From assembly GCF_001649575.2 (NCBI RefSeq), contig NC_051439.1, positions 11,292,539 through 11,356,538 of the forward strand: a stretch of DNA of 64,000 nt. The letters run 5' to 3'. The notes beneath the pieces were generated by a model, which was not told the DNA's origin, made no database searches, and was given only the letters and a program-made list of their open reading frames with translations. Position 1 is the first letter of the stretch. Each line of letters opens with the position of its first letter. This stretch comes from Kryptolebias marmoratus (lineage: Eukaryota; Chordata; Actinopteri; Cyprinodontiformes; Rivulidae). The position numbers and the translations under genes were made by a program. This document shows, piece after piece, positions 1 through 15,253 of the stretch.

Positions 1-28
1 TTATCTTTATTGGCCAGAGAAAACCAGA

Positions 29-3074
<3,046 letters not shown>

Positions 3075-3081
3075 GATGTGC

Positions 3082-3093
3082 GAAAAGAAAGAC
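3082..3093 (-). promoter_or_regulatory. Probable 5'-TOP tract of rpl13a
   Basis: On the minus strand, a pure pyrimidine run (TCTTTCTTTTC) sits about 8-18 nt upstream of the rpl13a ATG. Ribosomal protein mRNAs start with a C followed by such a tract (5'-TOP), which places them under mTOR/LARP1 control. The transcription start is inferred to lie at the first C of this run; it has not been mapped. Confidence 0.6.
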
Positions 3094-4399
3094 GAACGGG
3101 GTTTCTCGTGGTAAAAGGCAGGGGTGACAGGAAGTGACGAAATGCACAAGTTCTTCTTCGTGGGATGATCTACTTTCTGTACAGCGCTGTCTATTGATCC
3201 AGTCTGAACATGGCATCGTCAATGTACGCAGGAAGTTAGCTTCGTGCATATTTTCGTAATTTATACGAAAAACAGTACATTTAATATTTTTATTTTTATT
3301 TTTATTCGAATATAGTTTATTATTTTTTTAATAACTGTAAATGAACTGAATACTGGTCCTTTCACAAAACCATAACAAGATAAATGTAGATCTGTATCTA
3401 AATAAACGAGTTTACTATATTTAAATATTCACAGTCCAAGTGTTATTATACCATAAGTCAATCCAAATAAATCATAAATGTTTTATGTTATTTTTTTAAG
3501 AAGAAAGAGTTTAAATTATTTACATTTTTAATTACTCACACAGTAATTTTCTTTAGGAAACCATGTCTGCTATTAAGTTAGTTGTTGCCCAAAAGCCCCA
3601 AGATCACAGCCATTATGAGCCTTTTGAACTTTTTAATCATTTACCAAATGATGTTTGTACACAAGATAAACAAAACCTATGCCATTTCAAGAAACACTAT
3701 CTCTCGGTTGTTGCTATATTTGCCATGAAATCTATTATGTGGTAAACCTCTTCTTAGCTTTGCTGCTTTGCTCATTTCATATCAATCATTATCTTGTCTT
3801 GTTGCCAAATAATAAAATTAGTTAAGCAGTGTTTGAGATGCTCCCTATTTTTTGCTGTAATTGTTCTTTTTATTTTATTGCTGACATTCAAATTGATCAT
3901 GTCTTTTCAACAAAAAAACAAACCACTTTAATAAACTCATCTACAGTATTTGCATTGCTTTTTATTTAGATTTTACAAAACATCCATGTGTTTTTGGGGA
4001 AACAATGCTTTACCGTGCTGATTGTTATTAAAACAGTGGGCTGACAATTGAAAAGAATTTCAAGTTGATGAAAAGAAATTAGGATAAAAGAGTAAAATGC
4101 GGTGTTCAGCACTTCAAACCAGCAATGCCGTGTACATTACCATTTTAATTGATATGTAACAAAAAGCCAATGATGCCACATATTTTAACAAACATGTGGC
4201 ATATAAACAGGCTATAAGGTTTAAGTACAGCATGCCAAAATAATCAACACAATTTAATCAACAGTTTTAATAACTTCCAAGCATTTACAGAACAACAAAG
4301 TCTCAAACACTTTCATGGGCTGCTTGGTAACAGTGCAGAGTTACGACTAAAAGCTTTCATGAACGCTAAGCAAAAACAAACCACTCTTGAATGTTTCAC
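3094..4399. other. Intergenic: rpl13a upstream and atp5if1 3' region
   Basis: No gene is seen here. The stretch holds the promoter-proximal DNA of rpl13a (to about 3240), then AT-rich sequence that includes the probable atp5if1 3'UTR (about 3960-4399, minus strand). The short ORFs have no recognisable content. Confidence 0.6.
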
Positions 4400-5316
4400 T
4401 CAGTCATCGTACTTCAGCTTTCTGATCTTTCCCTTGTGACGGTCGATCTCACGCTGGAGGCGTTCAATCTCCTTCTTGTGGTGATCAATTTCATCCAGGT
4501 GGTGCTGCTTCAGCGCGGCCAGCTGCTCCCGCTCTTTACGCCTGAAGTGCGAGCGGATAAACAAACAGGTTAACTACATTACTACGCAAGATACCATTTA
4601 TTTGGTGCGGACTGCGATGCATACTTGAAATACATCTCCTCCTGAGCGGCTTCCCTCTTCCCAAAGGCTCCGCCTGCCTCTCTGATGGTACCTCCACCGC
4701 CTCCACCTTTACCTGCACCTTTACCCAGTTCGCCCAACTGAGAGGAAACAAATAAAAGGAGGAGGGCGGGGGGGGGCGGGGTAATACAATTAATTAATTT
4801 AGATAAATAAACAACACATGCTTCAAATCACAGTGTTTTAAACTTTAGTTGTAAATATTTGGGGGTTTAAAATAGATTCATAACACTGAAGGTCAAAGTC
4901 AGGCATGCTTCACAGCAGAGGAAAGAAAAGGCTTCTTTAATTTTAAAAGTAAACAACGCAGCTGATTTCCTCTCACCTTCTACACTGTCACCTTCAGGTG
5001 AAACTTTGGCAATACGTTTCCCAGAATAAATGTTATAATTCAGATGAATTATATTAGATCTAATCTGTTTTATATAGCATAACACCAGCACTGAAAATGT
5101 GCAATACCTTTTGTATGGGTTCCAACTGTATGTATTATAATACAGCTAGCAAGATTTGTTAGAGCATATATGCTAACGACTCATACACACGGCTGACAGT
5201 CTACAAGTAGATATTATGGAGTCATTTGTTTATGAGCCATTTATTACCTGGTCGGATGACATTCTCAGCTGAGTAATGACAAAGTTCCTGACGCCAGGCC
5301 TCAAAAACCTCGCCAT
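4400..5316 (-). CDS. atp5if1: ATP synthase inhibitory factor 1 (IF1), 3 exons
   Basis: Mitochondrial IF1 binds the F1 sector of ATP synthase at low matrix pH and blocks ATP hydrolysis. Exons are 5316-5248, 4737-4625 and 4541-4400: 324 nt, 107 aa, with GT-AG introns. The N-terminus ([12 protein letters not shown]) is a basic, acid-free mitochondrial presequence. It is followed by a glycine-rich linker, the [17 protein letters not shown] inhibitory segment, and a histidine- and charge-rich coiled coil ([17 protein letters not shown]) ending in KYDD. The order, length and motif match vertebrate IF1 (about 106 aa). A likely polyadenylation signal on this strand lies near 3960. No unusual feature was seen. 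Confidence 0.95.
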
Positions 5317-5847
5317 TTTTGATTTTCACATAGGAAAACAACTGACTCCGTAGCTTGTCCTTGTCCACTAAAATACACCACAGGACCGCACCATTATCAG
5401 CGCGCCACGGGTGGCGACAGGACCGCTGGTAAACAGAAACTAACGACGAACAACAAAAGAATATGGCGGTATATCGTGATTTACCTTTTAAATAACGTTG
5501 TAAAATGTGTGCATGTACAACAGAAGCAATTAAATAAACGGTTATGAAAACTAAAGCGCCCCGCCTCCGTAATGGTACGGTCTACATAAGTAGCGTGATA
5601 TGTTACGCTTTTTACGTAGCTGCTTTTCTTACGCTAATATGGCCGTTTACGCATACGTCATGAAGAAAAGGTTTTTTTTTTACACTAAATAGCTATGAAC
5701 AGACTATTATTACATACTTTATTATTATTTGTTTCTACTAAAGCTAATCGTGTTTTACTTCTAACATATGTTCTTCTTCTTACTCATTCAATTTCATGGT
5801 AAACTAAAACAAATAAACTAAAAGAGAGAAAAAAAATGCTTTAGGAT

Positions 5848-5853
5848 TTTATT
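5848..5853 (-). terminator. Probable polyadenylation signal of zmpste24 copy A
   Basis: AATAAA on the minus strand. The equivalent position next to copy B (10740-10745) also carries AATAAA, and both are followed by a similar 'gcaacaaagaaa' block on the plus strand. The duplicated segment therefore includes the complete 3'UTR. Confidence 0.55.
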
Positions 5854-6376
5854 TAAGGCAACAAAGAAAACAACATTTAAAACCCTTTTTTACAAGACAA
5901 AACTCAGCATTGAACACTCTTTAATACTTGGCTTACAAGGCAACCAAAATAAGAAAACAAACATTGAAAATTTTCACATTACATTCAAGATAAATACAAT
6001 TCATTTCTTTCTACTCAACTTATCACTAAAGTTACATCTGCAGGTGTGGATGGACCCTGAGTGGCAAACAAGTGCTTCAAAAAATTACATTTCTTCAGCT
6101 GCTTTGTTCACCACGTGTCCACCATAACAAAAAATTAAAGTAAACTACATTTAACATTTATAAACTTCACGTCATATATCCTAACTAATTACTACAGATA
6201 AATATCTACAGGTCTGACTGGACTCTTCACACAAAGCCAGCGCTTAAGAAAAAAAAAATGATGGCATGTTCTCATTTCATGGAGAAAATAAATTCAGGCC
6301 CCCTTCGACATCAAATAAAAGTTTCTGGAGCGCCTTTCTGCGGAGGCAGCGGGCGCCACGCCCCCTTCCAGCCCCG

Positions 6377-9300
6377 TCAGTCCTGCTTGGCGTTGTCCAG
6401 CGCCCTGAGGCGCTCGAGGAGAGGAGGGTGGGAGTAGTTCCACACGGAGAACAGCCAGTCTGCGACAGGGAAGCCCAGGTTGTCCTTGTTGAGCTTGATG
6501 AGGGCAGAGCGCAGCTCCGAGGCTTTGCCCAAACTACAAGCAAAGGCATCCGCCTGGAACTCAAACCTGCGACTCAGGACCGTCAGACAGAAAGACAGGA
6601 GCTACGAAGAGAGGAGGACGTTTTAACGACTCGAAGGAACTATTACTTGACGGGTTTATGAAATACCATAATCACCTCTTTGTGCGGAGAAATGAGGAGG
6701 TTGAAGATAATGAAACCTATTATTGCAGGCTGGCTGTCAGTGAATCCAAAAGCTACAAAAGGCTCCTTGTGTCCACTCAGAACAGAGAACAGGAAGAACC
6801 ACAGGAAGGAACTCATCTGTAGAGACAAAATAAGAGAAGGTGGCACAAAAACTCCCCAGCAAAAGTTTGCCATTTCTAAAGCAAAACTATTAGCTTGATG
6901 TAAAACAGTAATAAGTCCCAAATTCATCTTCACCTCCTGGATGACAAACACCTTGATGGAATGACCCAGCTTCCAGTGGCCGAGTTCATGAGCCACAATA
7001 GCAAGGATCTCTGGGTTGTTTCTGAGCTTCATGTTCTGTAAAAAAACAGAGTCTGATGAAACAGAGTCTCCCTCAAGTGATCGACACCTTTAAAACCACC
7101 CAAATGCCAAAGATTTTAGCTCATTCAGAGCATTCAGCCTGCGAGGGTTTGCATTGGTAACAACATAAAACATACAGTTTTCCACTTTTGTTGTTTATCT
7201 TAAAGCGGCAGACAGGTGGGCGGACTGGGGCCTTATCTTTAGTGACGAGGGCGCTGCTTTGGACGGTCGCGGTGGGAAAAAAAAAAAGAGTTGAAAGGCA
7301 AAGCTTCCAGTTTACTGCTCCGTCTGCGTCTCAGCCCTCACCAACGGTGAGTTTTCAAGGATCATGACCAAATAAAAGGAGATCCTGAATACAAGCAGCT
7401 GAACTGAGCTCCCTGGACGCCTCATTTTGGAAGAAGGCCCTGGGGGCAGACGCAGACCTCTCTAAAAACACCTCGAGATCCCCTGGGAGGAGCTGGAGAG
7501 AGTGTCTCTGGGGAGAGGGAGGTGTGGGTTTCTCTCCCGGACCTGTTGCCTCCACGACCCGACCACGGATGAGCGGTAGAAGATGGATGGATGGACAACA
7601 CCAGCATCATACACTTTTATTATGAAAACCCTACCTTTCAAGCTTTTTAAAGGTCTGATGGAAATTTTTCTTTTATTTTAAACTTATCTGAACACCACAT
7701 TAATCTTTTAATTTATCCACTATGTCTTGAAATATCCAAATAAAACTTTCTCTTTTCTTCAGCTAAGCCTTTAACTTCAGCTCACCTTTCTGTTGGGAGA
7801 CGATTTGTTTTCCAACAAAGAGTCGAACAGCATGATGTGTTTGTCCCTGTAGGAGCCGTAGATGCATATGTTGTTGTGTGACAATTGACTGGAACCTGTA
7901 TAGAAATATAAGTAATTCAGGAATGGAGTCTCTTTAACCAACTTGCACAAAAAATAAAAGCTTGTAATGGTAATAGTATATTCTTTAATAGGTAAGTTGG
8001 TATAATGACAGACTTACCTTTAGCTACCTGAATTTTTGTGAGTGGGAAGCCTATACTGTGAGCCATAGCCTCAATCGCCGTTTTTAGCTCTCCTGCTGGC
8101 AATGGAGTGAACTTTTCAAGTAAGGGAGGAGCGTAATGATAAATAGTGATTTCTAATACCTTTGAAGGCACAGAGAGTATACTGTGATTAATAACAAACA
8201 TGCATCCATCTTGTATTTCCTCTGATAACGACTTCACCAGGGACCTTCGTGAGATGTTCTGTGGGTTATCAGCACTAACCAGAGAAGCAACCATGTTGAG
8301 AAGCCAGGCCCAGAAGAAGTAATCTTCACTGAACTTTAAGAAGGCCAGGAACACCGGGGTCGTCGGCAGACAGATGAGCAGAATCAGAATAGACGTCTTC
8401 ACGACATCCACGAAGAACGCCTGAAAGGGAACAAGAAATGTGTTGGGTTTTTTTTAAAAGGAGAACCTTATAATCTGTCAAAACCAGATTTCTACTTGTG
8501 ACTAGTGAGAACCTCAGCCATTATACCTGCTGCTTAAACCCAAGCTTCTTTCCAATCAGGGTGTGGTGCACGCTCCTTGGAAGCTCATTCAGGCACTCGA
8601 GCAGGATGGTGAGGATCAAGAACACCATGGACTGGTGGACTTCACATTCTGGATACAGATCAAGGTGAGCCACCATAGAACCGGCGACGTCCCACAGAAA
8701 CGGGATTCCACCCAGCAGCAGGATCAGCTGGAACATTTTTAATACGTGGCAACAACAAAAAGAGGCACAAACATTATGGAAACCTTAATGTGAAGTATTT
8801 GTAAAAATTGGAGTTGTTTATGATTTTAATTGATCGTCTTACCACCCATATTATCTCTGAAAGCAAATCAAACCAAAAGCTAAAGCTGCTTTGTTCGAGG
8901 TGATAAATGCGCAACTTTGCAAAGGTTCTGGGATCCTCGAAATTGCAGAGCTCCTGTGGTACACATGTCGTCGACCTGTATATCCTCCTCTGTAAAGGGG
9001 AAAGAGATGAGCAAAATCTTAAAAGATAATTCGGTAACAAACACTGTAAGTGAGGATTGTGCTGTTGACAAAGGCTTCACATTTCAGCTACCGTCACCTA
9101 CAGATGCAGACATATTTGTTGGTACTCTTTCATAAAAAAACCCAAACAAATACCTGATGTGACCGGCCAAAAAGCTCTAGTTTTGTCTCACCGGTCTCAG
9201 AAACTTTGGAGGATGCATTCAGGTGTTTTTCTGTCAGTACTGCAGCCCTGCCGGGTCTTCATCCATGGAGCCCATTATGATTCAAAATGTGACAGATGGA

Positions 9301-10000
9301 TGGCGCGATCAGAAAGTGGCATACTAATCCAGCCAGAACCATTCAATGTTTTGGAGTTCGGCTTGGATGGTTTCTCAACCCTCTGATACAACCTGGGGAT
9401 GCAGTTCCTCTTGCGTCCGCATCCTGGGAGGTTTGGCTATGGTGCCACGACTCTTATACTTGTAAATAATATTGGCGACTGTGGTCACAGGAACATTACC
9501 TTTAACATGGGTATCTATAATCTTCATTCTGAGCTGCTCAGACAGCTCCAAGTGGCTGTTTGTTCCCTTTAAATAGTCCGAATGGCTGATCAAAGCTTGA
9601 AGGAACCTAGTTTAAATCATGATTATAATGCAATATTAATAGTCTCTTTAAGGGTACCAACTTATCTATTCATTTTATTTCAGCATAACTGTAAAATAAA
9701 CATCAAATAGCTTATTTTCACAACTTTTCACAAGGCATGCAAGTCAGACAATTGCTTTTGAATCTGACAAATTAAGGATTATGTCAATACATGAGCTAAC
9801 AAAACCTAGCATAACCTCACGAATTAGCTTCCCACCACCACAAACCGATTCCGGTTCTGCGAACTCAAATAACGATATTGAGGAGTTATTACCTGTCTGT
9901 AGGACAGGTATGCCTTCCAAAAGTACTCTGTCAGCGTGAAGACCAAAACAGCACATAATGTCAGCGTTTCCACTGGCAGGTCGAACATGGCTTCCAACAT
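6377..10000 (-). CDS. zmpste24: Zmpste24 tandem copy A: divergent CAAX prenyl protease 1
   Basis: Family role: a multipass zinc metalloprotease of the ER and inner nuclear membrane that cleaves CAAX-prenylated proteins such as prelamin A and clears clogged translocons. Exons are 10000-9893, 8989-8843, 8727-8527, 8420-8280, 8159-8018, 7895-7786, 7035-6934, 6816-6676 and 6601-6377: 1317 nt, 438 aa, no stop or frameshift. HELGH (about residues 299-303, exon 7) and the third zinc ligand in [10 protein letters not shown] (E about 378, exon 9) are intact. Exons 2-4 and 6-8 are much diverged from copy B and from human. Exon 4 is 4 codons shorter than in B, and exon 6 lacks a 22-residue acidic linker. 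Exon 9, by contrast, differs from that of B at only about nine of 225 bases. Intron 1 holds a dead Tc1 relic and intron 6 a LINE tail. It could be a specialised paralogue or an early-stage decaying copy; the open frame favours the former. Confidence 0.88.
7316..7602 (+). mobile_element. 3' fragment of a LINE ending in a (GATG) tail
   Basis: Inside intron 6 of zmpste24 copy A. The plus-strand text runs through 'ggaggagctggagagagtgtctctggggagaggg' type sequence, then 'cccgaccacggatgagcggtagaagatggatggatgga'. This is the familiar teleost LINE 3' end whose translated tail reads like PxRPWG...ERGVWxSL. It is 5'-truncated with no reverse transcriptase left. Confidence 0.7.
9375..9600 (-). mobile_element. 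Tc1-like transposase N-terminal relic
   Basis: The minus-strand translation contains [17 protein letters not shown], then [16 protein letters not shown]: the helix-turn-helix DNA-binding start of a Tc1/mariner transposase. The catalytic DDE part is absent. It sits in intron 1 of zmpste24 copy A and has no counterpart in intron 1 of copy B, so it inserted after the duplication. Confidence 0.75.
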
Positions 10001-10735
10001 CTTTGCTCTCCGGGTTTCTCCGAGCCGCGCCGGCCGTTAAAGGTGACCGTTAACGGCGCCCCAACTGCTACTTCTGGGCTAACGGCTACTTTGATTCAGT
10101 TTCGATATTACATTACTGTTAAATTACGTCTTTCCCGACTTTCTTAACAAATATCGTCATAATTATTAGAAATATAAACGATTAAAAAAAGAAAAGATAA
10201 AGGTAACTTCATATTTATCGCTGAACGTTAGCAACGCCCCAACTGGTATGCATTATCGCAAAGCTAACGGCAGCTGTGCGGCTATTGGCTGTTTCTGCAA
10301 AAAGTCTTTTTTGTTGTTGTTGTTGCAATTTTTGTTTAAACCATAATTTCTTGAACGACATCACTATAAAAATAATAATAATTAAAAAAATACGAATAAT
10401 AGCGATGAGGAAATTTTTGCAACACGTGAAATGCAGCGATTATTGCAATAAAACCCCTAGACCTGTAGGGTCGCCATATTGTAGTTTTTAAGACTGATTG
10501 ACACAAGAGTGGGAAAACATCGTTATAACGCTGCAAGAAGACATTTAAGCCCTAAGTGTACATTGTTACATGTCACAAAAATGAGTTTTATCATGAGGAT
10601 TTTCTTCTATTTAATATTTTACACCCTCATATGATGCAACTCACACAACTGTCCAAGTATGACCAAAATGAAAGCTGCCACATCACAGTCTTGTTCTCAT
10701 ATTTAAGTAAACAAAATAAGATAAATGCTTTTTTA
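10001..10735. other. Spacer between the two zmpste24 copies
   Basis: It contains the presumed promoter of copy A (just above 10000; GC-rich to about 10060) and AT-rich DNA up to the 3' end of copy B. No ORF with recognisable content was seen. Confidence 0.6.
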
Positions 10736-11843
10736 TGGTTTTATTCAATGCAACAAAGAAAGCATACAATCCCCTCCTTTAACTAACGCGACTCTGGCTC
10801 GTCTGCTGAAAAAGAAACCTTGTAGATCATCTTCCCAAGATCCACGATTAATAATTTTCTTGCCAGGCAACCAAGAGAAGAAAATAAAAAAGTTTGTCAA
10901 CTTAAAAATTTCAAATCCTTTCACAATTTACATCATACGATCCAACTCTAATCACTAAAGTTACATATATACAGGTCTGGTTGGACCCTTGACCGCAAGC
11001 AAGTGCTTTGGAAAAAAAAAAGAAAAAGAAAAATCACTTCCTCAATTTGTGTAAAAAAAATAAAAATCCCAAGTCTAAACTAACGTCAAATAAAACTTTC
11101 TGAACTGCTCTGTTCACAACGTGTCCACTATCAGAACAAAAAGAGAATTAGAGGCACTCACGTTTTGTCGAAGTAACCAAGTATCTACACTGCTTCTCTA
11201 AAAGACATTTGAATTTGAACAATTTATTATTTTATCGGGGACAAGTGCTGCACTTAAGGGATAATTTAAAATCTGACCTGTTTGTAAAAAGTACCGTCAT
11301 GAGTACATATGAAGTAGATTCTTTATGGTAAGTCCATAAAACTTGTGTTATTACTAGCTGGGTGCCATATCTGCATCACAACGGATCATTAATAATCTTA
11401 GTAAAGTCCAGAAAAGATTTAGCAAACATTTTTTTTGACTTACATAAGATTTAAAAGTGGAGAATTTACTACTGTCCAAAACAACACTATTAGATGAAAC
11501 TACTCTGAATTATACTCTGACAATAACTTCCTTTTAAATTTATTTAAACAAACATTGTCCAGATGTATTGCTCACAACAAGTGCATAATTGGTGTTTCTA
11601 TAGAAAGAGAGTAAAGGCTACTTGTTTTGCTTTCTGTCAGTAGGATTTGGTTTTCTTTAAAACGAAGAATCTAAAGGAGACAAAATTGAAAATCTTGGGA
11701 AGCGGAGTAAATTCTAAAATAATATAAAACGAGTCGGTGAGACAGATGGGAAGAAAAAAGACCAGGGAGCGTCACAGGGCCAGGAGAGGTCTGCGGAGGC
11801 CGATCTGCGGTGGCAGCGGGCGCCGCGCCCCCCTCCAGCCCCG

Positions 11844-14800
11844 TCAGTCCTGCTTGGCGTTGCCCAGCGCCCTGAGGCGCTCGAGGAGAGGAGGGTGGGA
11901 GTAGTGCCACATGGAGAACAGCCAGTCTGCGACGGGGAAGCCCAGGTTGTCCTTGTTGAGCTTGATGAGGGCAGAGTACAGCTCCGAGGCTTTGCCCAAA
12001 CCACGAGCGAAGGCATCCGCCTGGAACTCAAACCTGCGACTCAGGACCGTCAGACAGAAAGACAGGAGCTGCGAAGAGAGGAGGACGTTTGAACGACTCG
12101 AAGGAAGTCAGCGAGAAAGCTCATATGGAACTTCATAATCACCTCGTTGTAAGGAGAGAAGATGAACTGGAAGATAATCATCAAGCCTATTAATGTGGGC
12201 TGGCTGTCAATGAAGCCGAAAGCTACAAACAGCTCCTTACGACCAATCAGAGCAGCGAAGAGGGAGAAGCAGAGGAAGGAGTTCATCTGCAGGGATAAAA
12301 AAAACAACAAGTACTTATTAAACATCAACCCAACAGCTGAGTTCTGCAGGATTTATTCCAACGGGGCTAATAGTTTGACGTAGAAACGTAAAAAGCACAT
12401 TTAGAGACACAAATGAACATAATCACCTGACTGATGACGATATTCTTGACAGTATGACCCAGCTTCCAGTGGCCAAGCTCATGACCCAAAACAGCAAGGA
12501 TCTCTGGGTTGTTGCATCCTTGTTTCTTGTTCTAAGAGCGCATGTCGGAGGATCAGAGCAGCTCGATTAGAGTCGCTCACAAACACATAAACACACGTTA
12601 GTTAACACATTTACAGCTGAGGCACAAAACTATTTCAAAACTGTGAAACTGTTACACCCACAGGCTGAACCGGGTCCTGATGTGATAACAACCACTGATT
12701 ATTACTTCCAAATTCACCATTTGACCTGTCAGTGGCTCTACAGAACTTTTAAACCAAATTAGTGCCATAAGAATTGTGTTTTTTCTTTTTAAGTTAAAGT
12801 TAACTCTTAGAAACCTTGGGCTTGGCTTTCGACTCGCTGGACGTCTCATCATTCTCCGGCGGCTCGGACTGCGGTTCTCCGGGTTTGTTGAGAGGTGAAT
12901 AGTCCTCCAGCAAAGTGTCAAACAGCACGATGCGTTTGTTCTTGAAGAAGCCGTAGAAGTACGCATTGCTGTGGGATGAGCGCTTGGAACCTGGAAATAA
13001 ATGATCAAAAACAAAAAGTCAGAGAATGGAATAATTTAAACCAGCCTGTGCAGTAAAAACTTGTAATAACAGTAAAGTCATCTTGAGACTTCGATAAGTA
13101 AGTCGACATAACTTACCTTCGACTACATAAATCTTTGTGAGAGGGAAGCTTATACTTTGGGCCATGTCTTCAATCGAGGTTTTTAACTCTCCGTCCGGTA
13201 ATGGGGTGAACTTGTCGAACAGCGGTGCGATGTAATCCGCATAGATGGTTACAAGTACCTTTGAGCACAACAGCACATAGGATGTATTGGTATTCCTAAA
13301 CAACGAGAGGTTTTAAGTAATCAGCGGGGGCGTGAAGGCAGCACCAACCAGAGAGACGGCCAGGGTGAACAGCCAAGCGTAGATGAAGAAGTAGTCTCCA
13401 CCGATCTTTATGATGTACAGGAGCAGTGAGGTCACAGGCAGCAGGATACACTGCGTCACTACAAACTTCTTCACAGCGTCTTTGAAGAAGAACCCCAACG
13501 TCTGAGAAGGACAAACATTCCTTACATCCATAAAAAAAAATTTTTTTAAAAAACGTATTTGTCGACGGCGACAGCGGTCCAGCTGGCGTACCTGCTGATT
13601 GAAGCCATGCTTCTCCTCGATCACGAACGTGTTGTACAAACTCCAGGGGAGCCCAGTCAGGGCGCTGAACAGAGTGGCGAACGTCAGGAACACCAAGGAC
13701 TGGCTGATCTCGTACGCTGGAGTGAGTCCAAAACGAGCCGTCGCAGAGCCGGCGACGTCCCACAGAAACGGGATCCCACCCAGCAGCAGGATCAGCTAAA
13801 AAGATTTCATGGTTTAGAATAAAAACATGATTTAAAAAATAAAATAAAATCACGTTTACAATAAGTTCATTTACAGTGTTGGCTTTTGAAACTACTTACT
13901 GTCCCTTCGGTCTCAGAATAAAGCCCGGACCAAAAGCTAAAGTTGCTTTTATCCAGCTGATAGAGGCGCGACTTCTCAAAAGTCTCGGGATCCATGATCT
14001 TGCCGAGCTCCTGTGGTACATGTGTGGTTGATCTGTAAATCCTCCTCTGCAAAGTGGAAAAAGACAATCATACAGCATTATTTAATAAACTCTGTAAAAA
14101 GGAGATCTTGCAGTTCATAAAGGCTTCGTATTTCAGATACAGTTACTAATTCGTTAATAAATGAGTCAAGTATTGGAGTATCAGTCATACTCGCAACCTT
14201 TTTCTGTTTAAGATTTGTTATTTTTTAAGAAAAAGGTGCTCCTAAAAGCCAATTTTACCCAGTTTAGTTTGTCTATTTGCAAGATTTAGGCGTTCCAGCT
14301 TGTCCAGCTTATCTCCCAGTTCTGTATTTGCATCCTGTTTGACATTTGTTATCTGCCTCGAATCAGAGCCCATTAAAAGCTGAATACATTAGAACATTAG
14401 TAACTAAAACTGGATTAGATTTGGCTGACTTCTTGATATACTGAACACAGTTTTGATCCCATCATGCTGATTCAGAATTACTTTATAAAACCTGGTTCTG
14501 CAAATGAGGTTATTGCGCAAGTATGATATTTCACAACATTTGATATAGATTACGCTTCAACTATGTTCACCTCTTAGCTCTGTTTACACACGATCTGGAA
14601 CAATGTTAAACATTTATTAAAGCTAAATACATTTCGAAAGAAAAACAGAATGCAGATAAATTAATTTTAGTCACTTTTATGTAGATCACTCTTATTTACC
14701 ACACCTGGCAATTTGTTCAGTTTTATATATTCAACATTAATCCTTGCATTCAAGTAGTTTTAAAAGCATTTATTAGCAGCACTGATTTTCTTTCAATTTA

Positions 14801-15253
14801 CCTATTTATGCCAAACTTTTATGCAAGTCATCTGCTGGTTAAAATGCAAGGTATATGTTATAAATAATCAAACATGTGGGTTTGAATAGTCTTCTTTTAT
14901 TTCTACATTTACCCAAAACCAGGTTAAACACCATTTTGCAAACAAAATCCAGCACAATTCTAGCATTTTATATTGTTATGGGAAGTTATTTTCATGTGAG
15001 GTATCTTTCTCAATGGTTGCTGCTACTATTGGTTTCAAATTACATAAAAATAATGACACCTTCATGTATTTGCAATAGATACATTTCAGTTCCTGTTCAG
15101 ACTAGGGACTAGGGAGGCACACCGAAGAACGATGAACCAACTCACCTGTCTGTAGGACAGGTATGCCTCCCAAAGATACACCGTCCAGGAGAATCCCAGA
15201 ACAGCGTAAAATATCTGCTTCTCCACCGGCAGGTCTAACATCGTTTCCAACAT
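11844..15253 (-). CDS. zmpste24: Zmpste24 tandem copy B: canonical CAAX prenyl protease 1
   Basis: Zinc metalloprotease of the ER/nuclear envelope for CAAX and prelamin processing. Exons are 15253-15146, 14046-13900, 13795-13592, 13501-13349, 13258-13117, 12990-12815, 12531-12427, 12286-12143 and 12068-11844: 1404 nt, 467 aa (human 475). Blocks nearly identical to human include [59 protein letters not shown] and FIFSPYNE. The zinc site is HELGH (about 327-331), with E about 407 in [10 protein letters not shown]. Several long hydrophobic stretches fit the known seven-helix barrel. The donor after exon 4 is GTTGGT, unusual at position +3; copy A has GTTAGT there. It is the presumptive functional orthologue and lies next to rlf, as in human chromosome 1p34. 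Confidence 0.96.

Noticed and set aside
6266..6661. 131-codon plus-strand ORF opposite zmpste24 A exon 9
   Set aside because: It is an antisense shadow of the conserved exon; the same shadow appears opposite copy B at 11895-12138.
6377..10000. zmpste24 copy A as a processed or dead pseudogene
   Set aside because: It has introns at the same positions, good splice sites and no stop or frameshift in 438 codons, so it is not a retrocopy and not visibly dead.
13296..13853. 185-codon ORF on the minus strand over zmpste24 B exons 3-4
   Set aside because: It is an off-frame read-through of two real exons and the intron between them.
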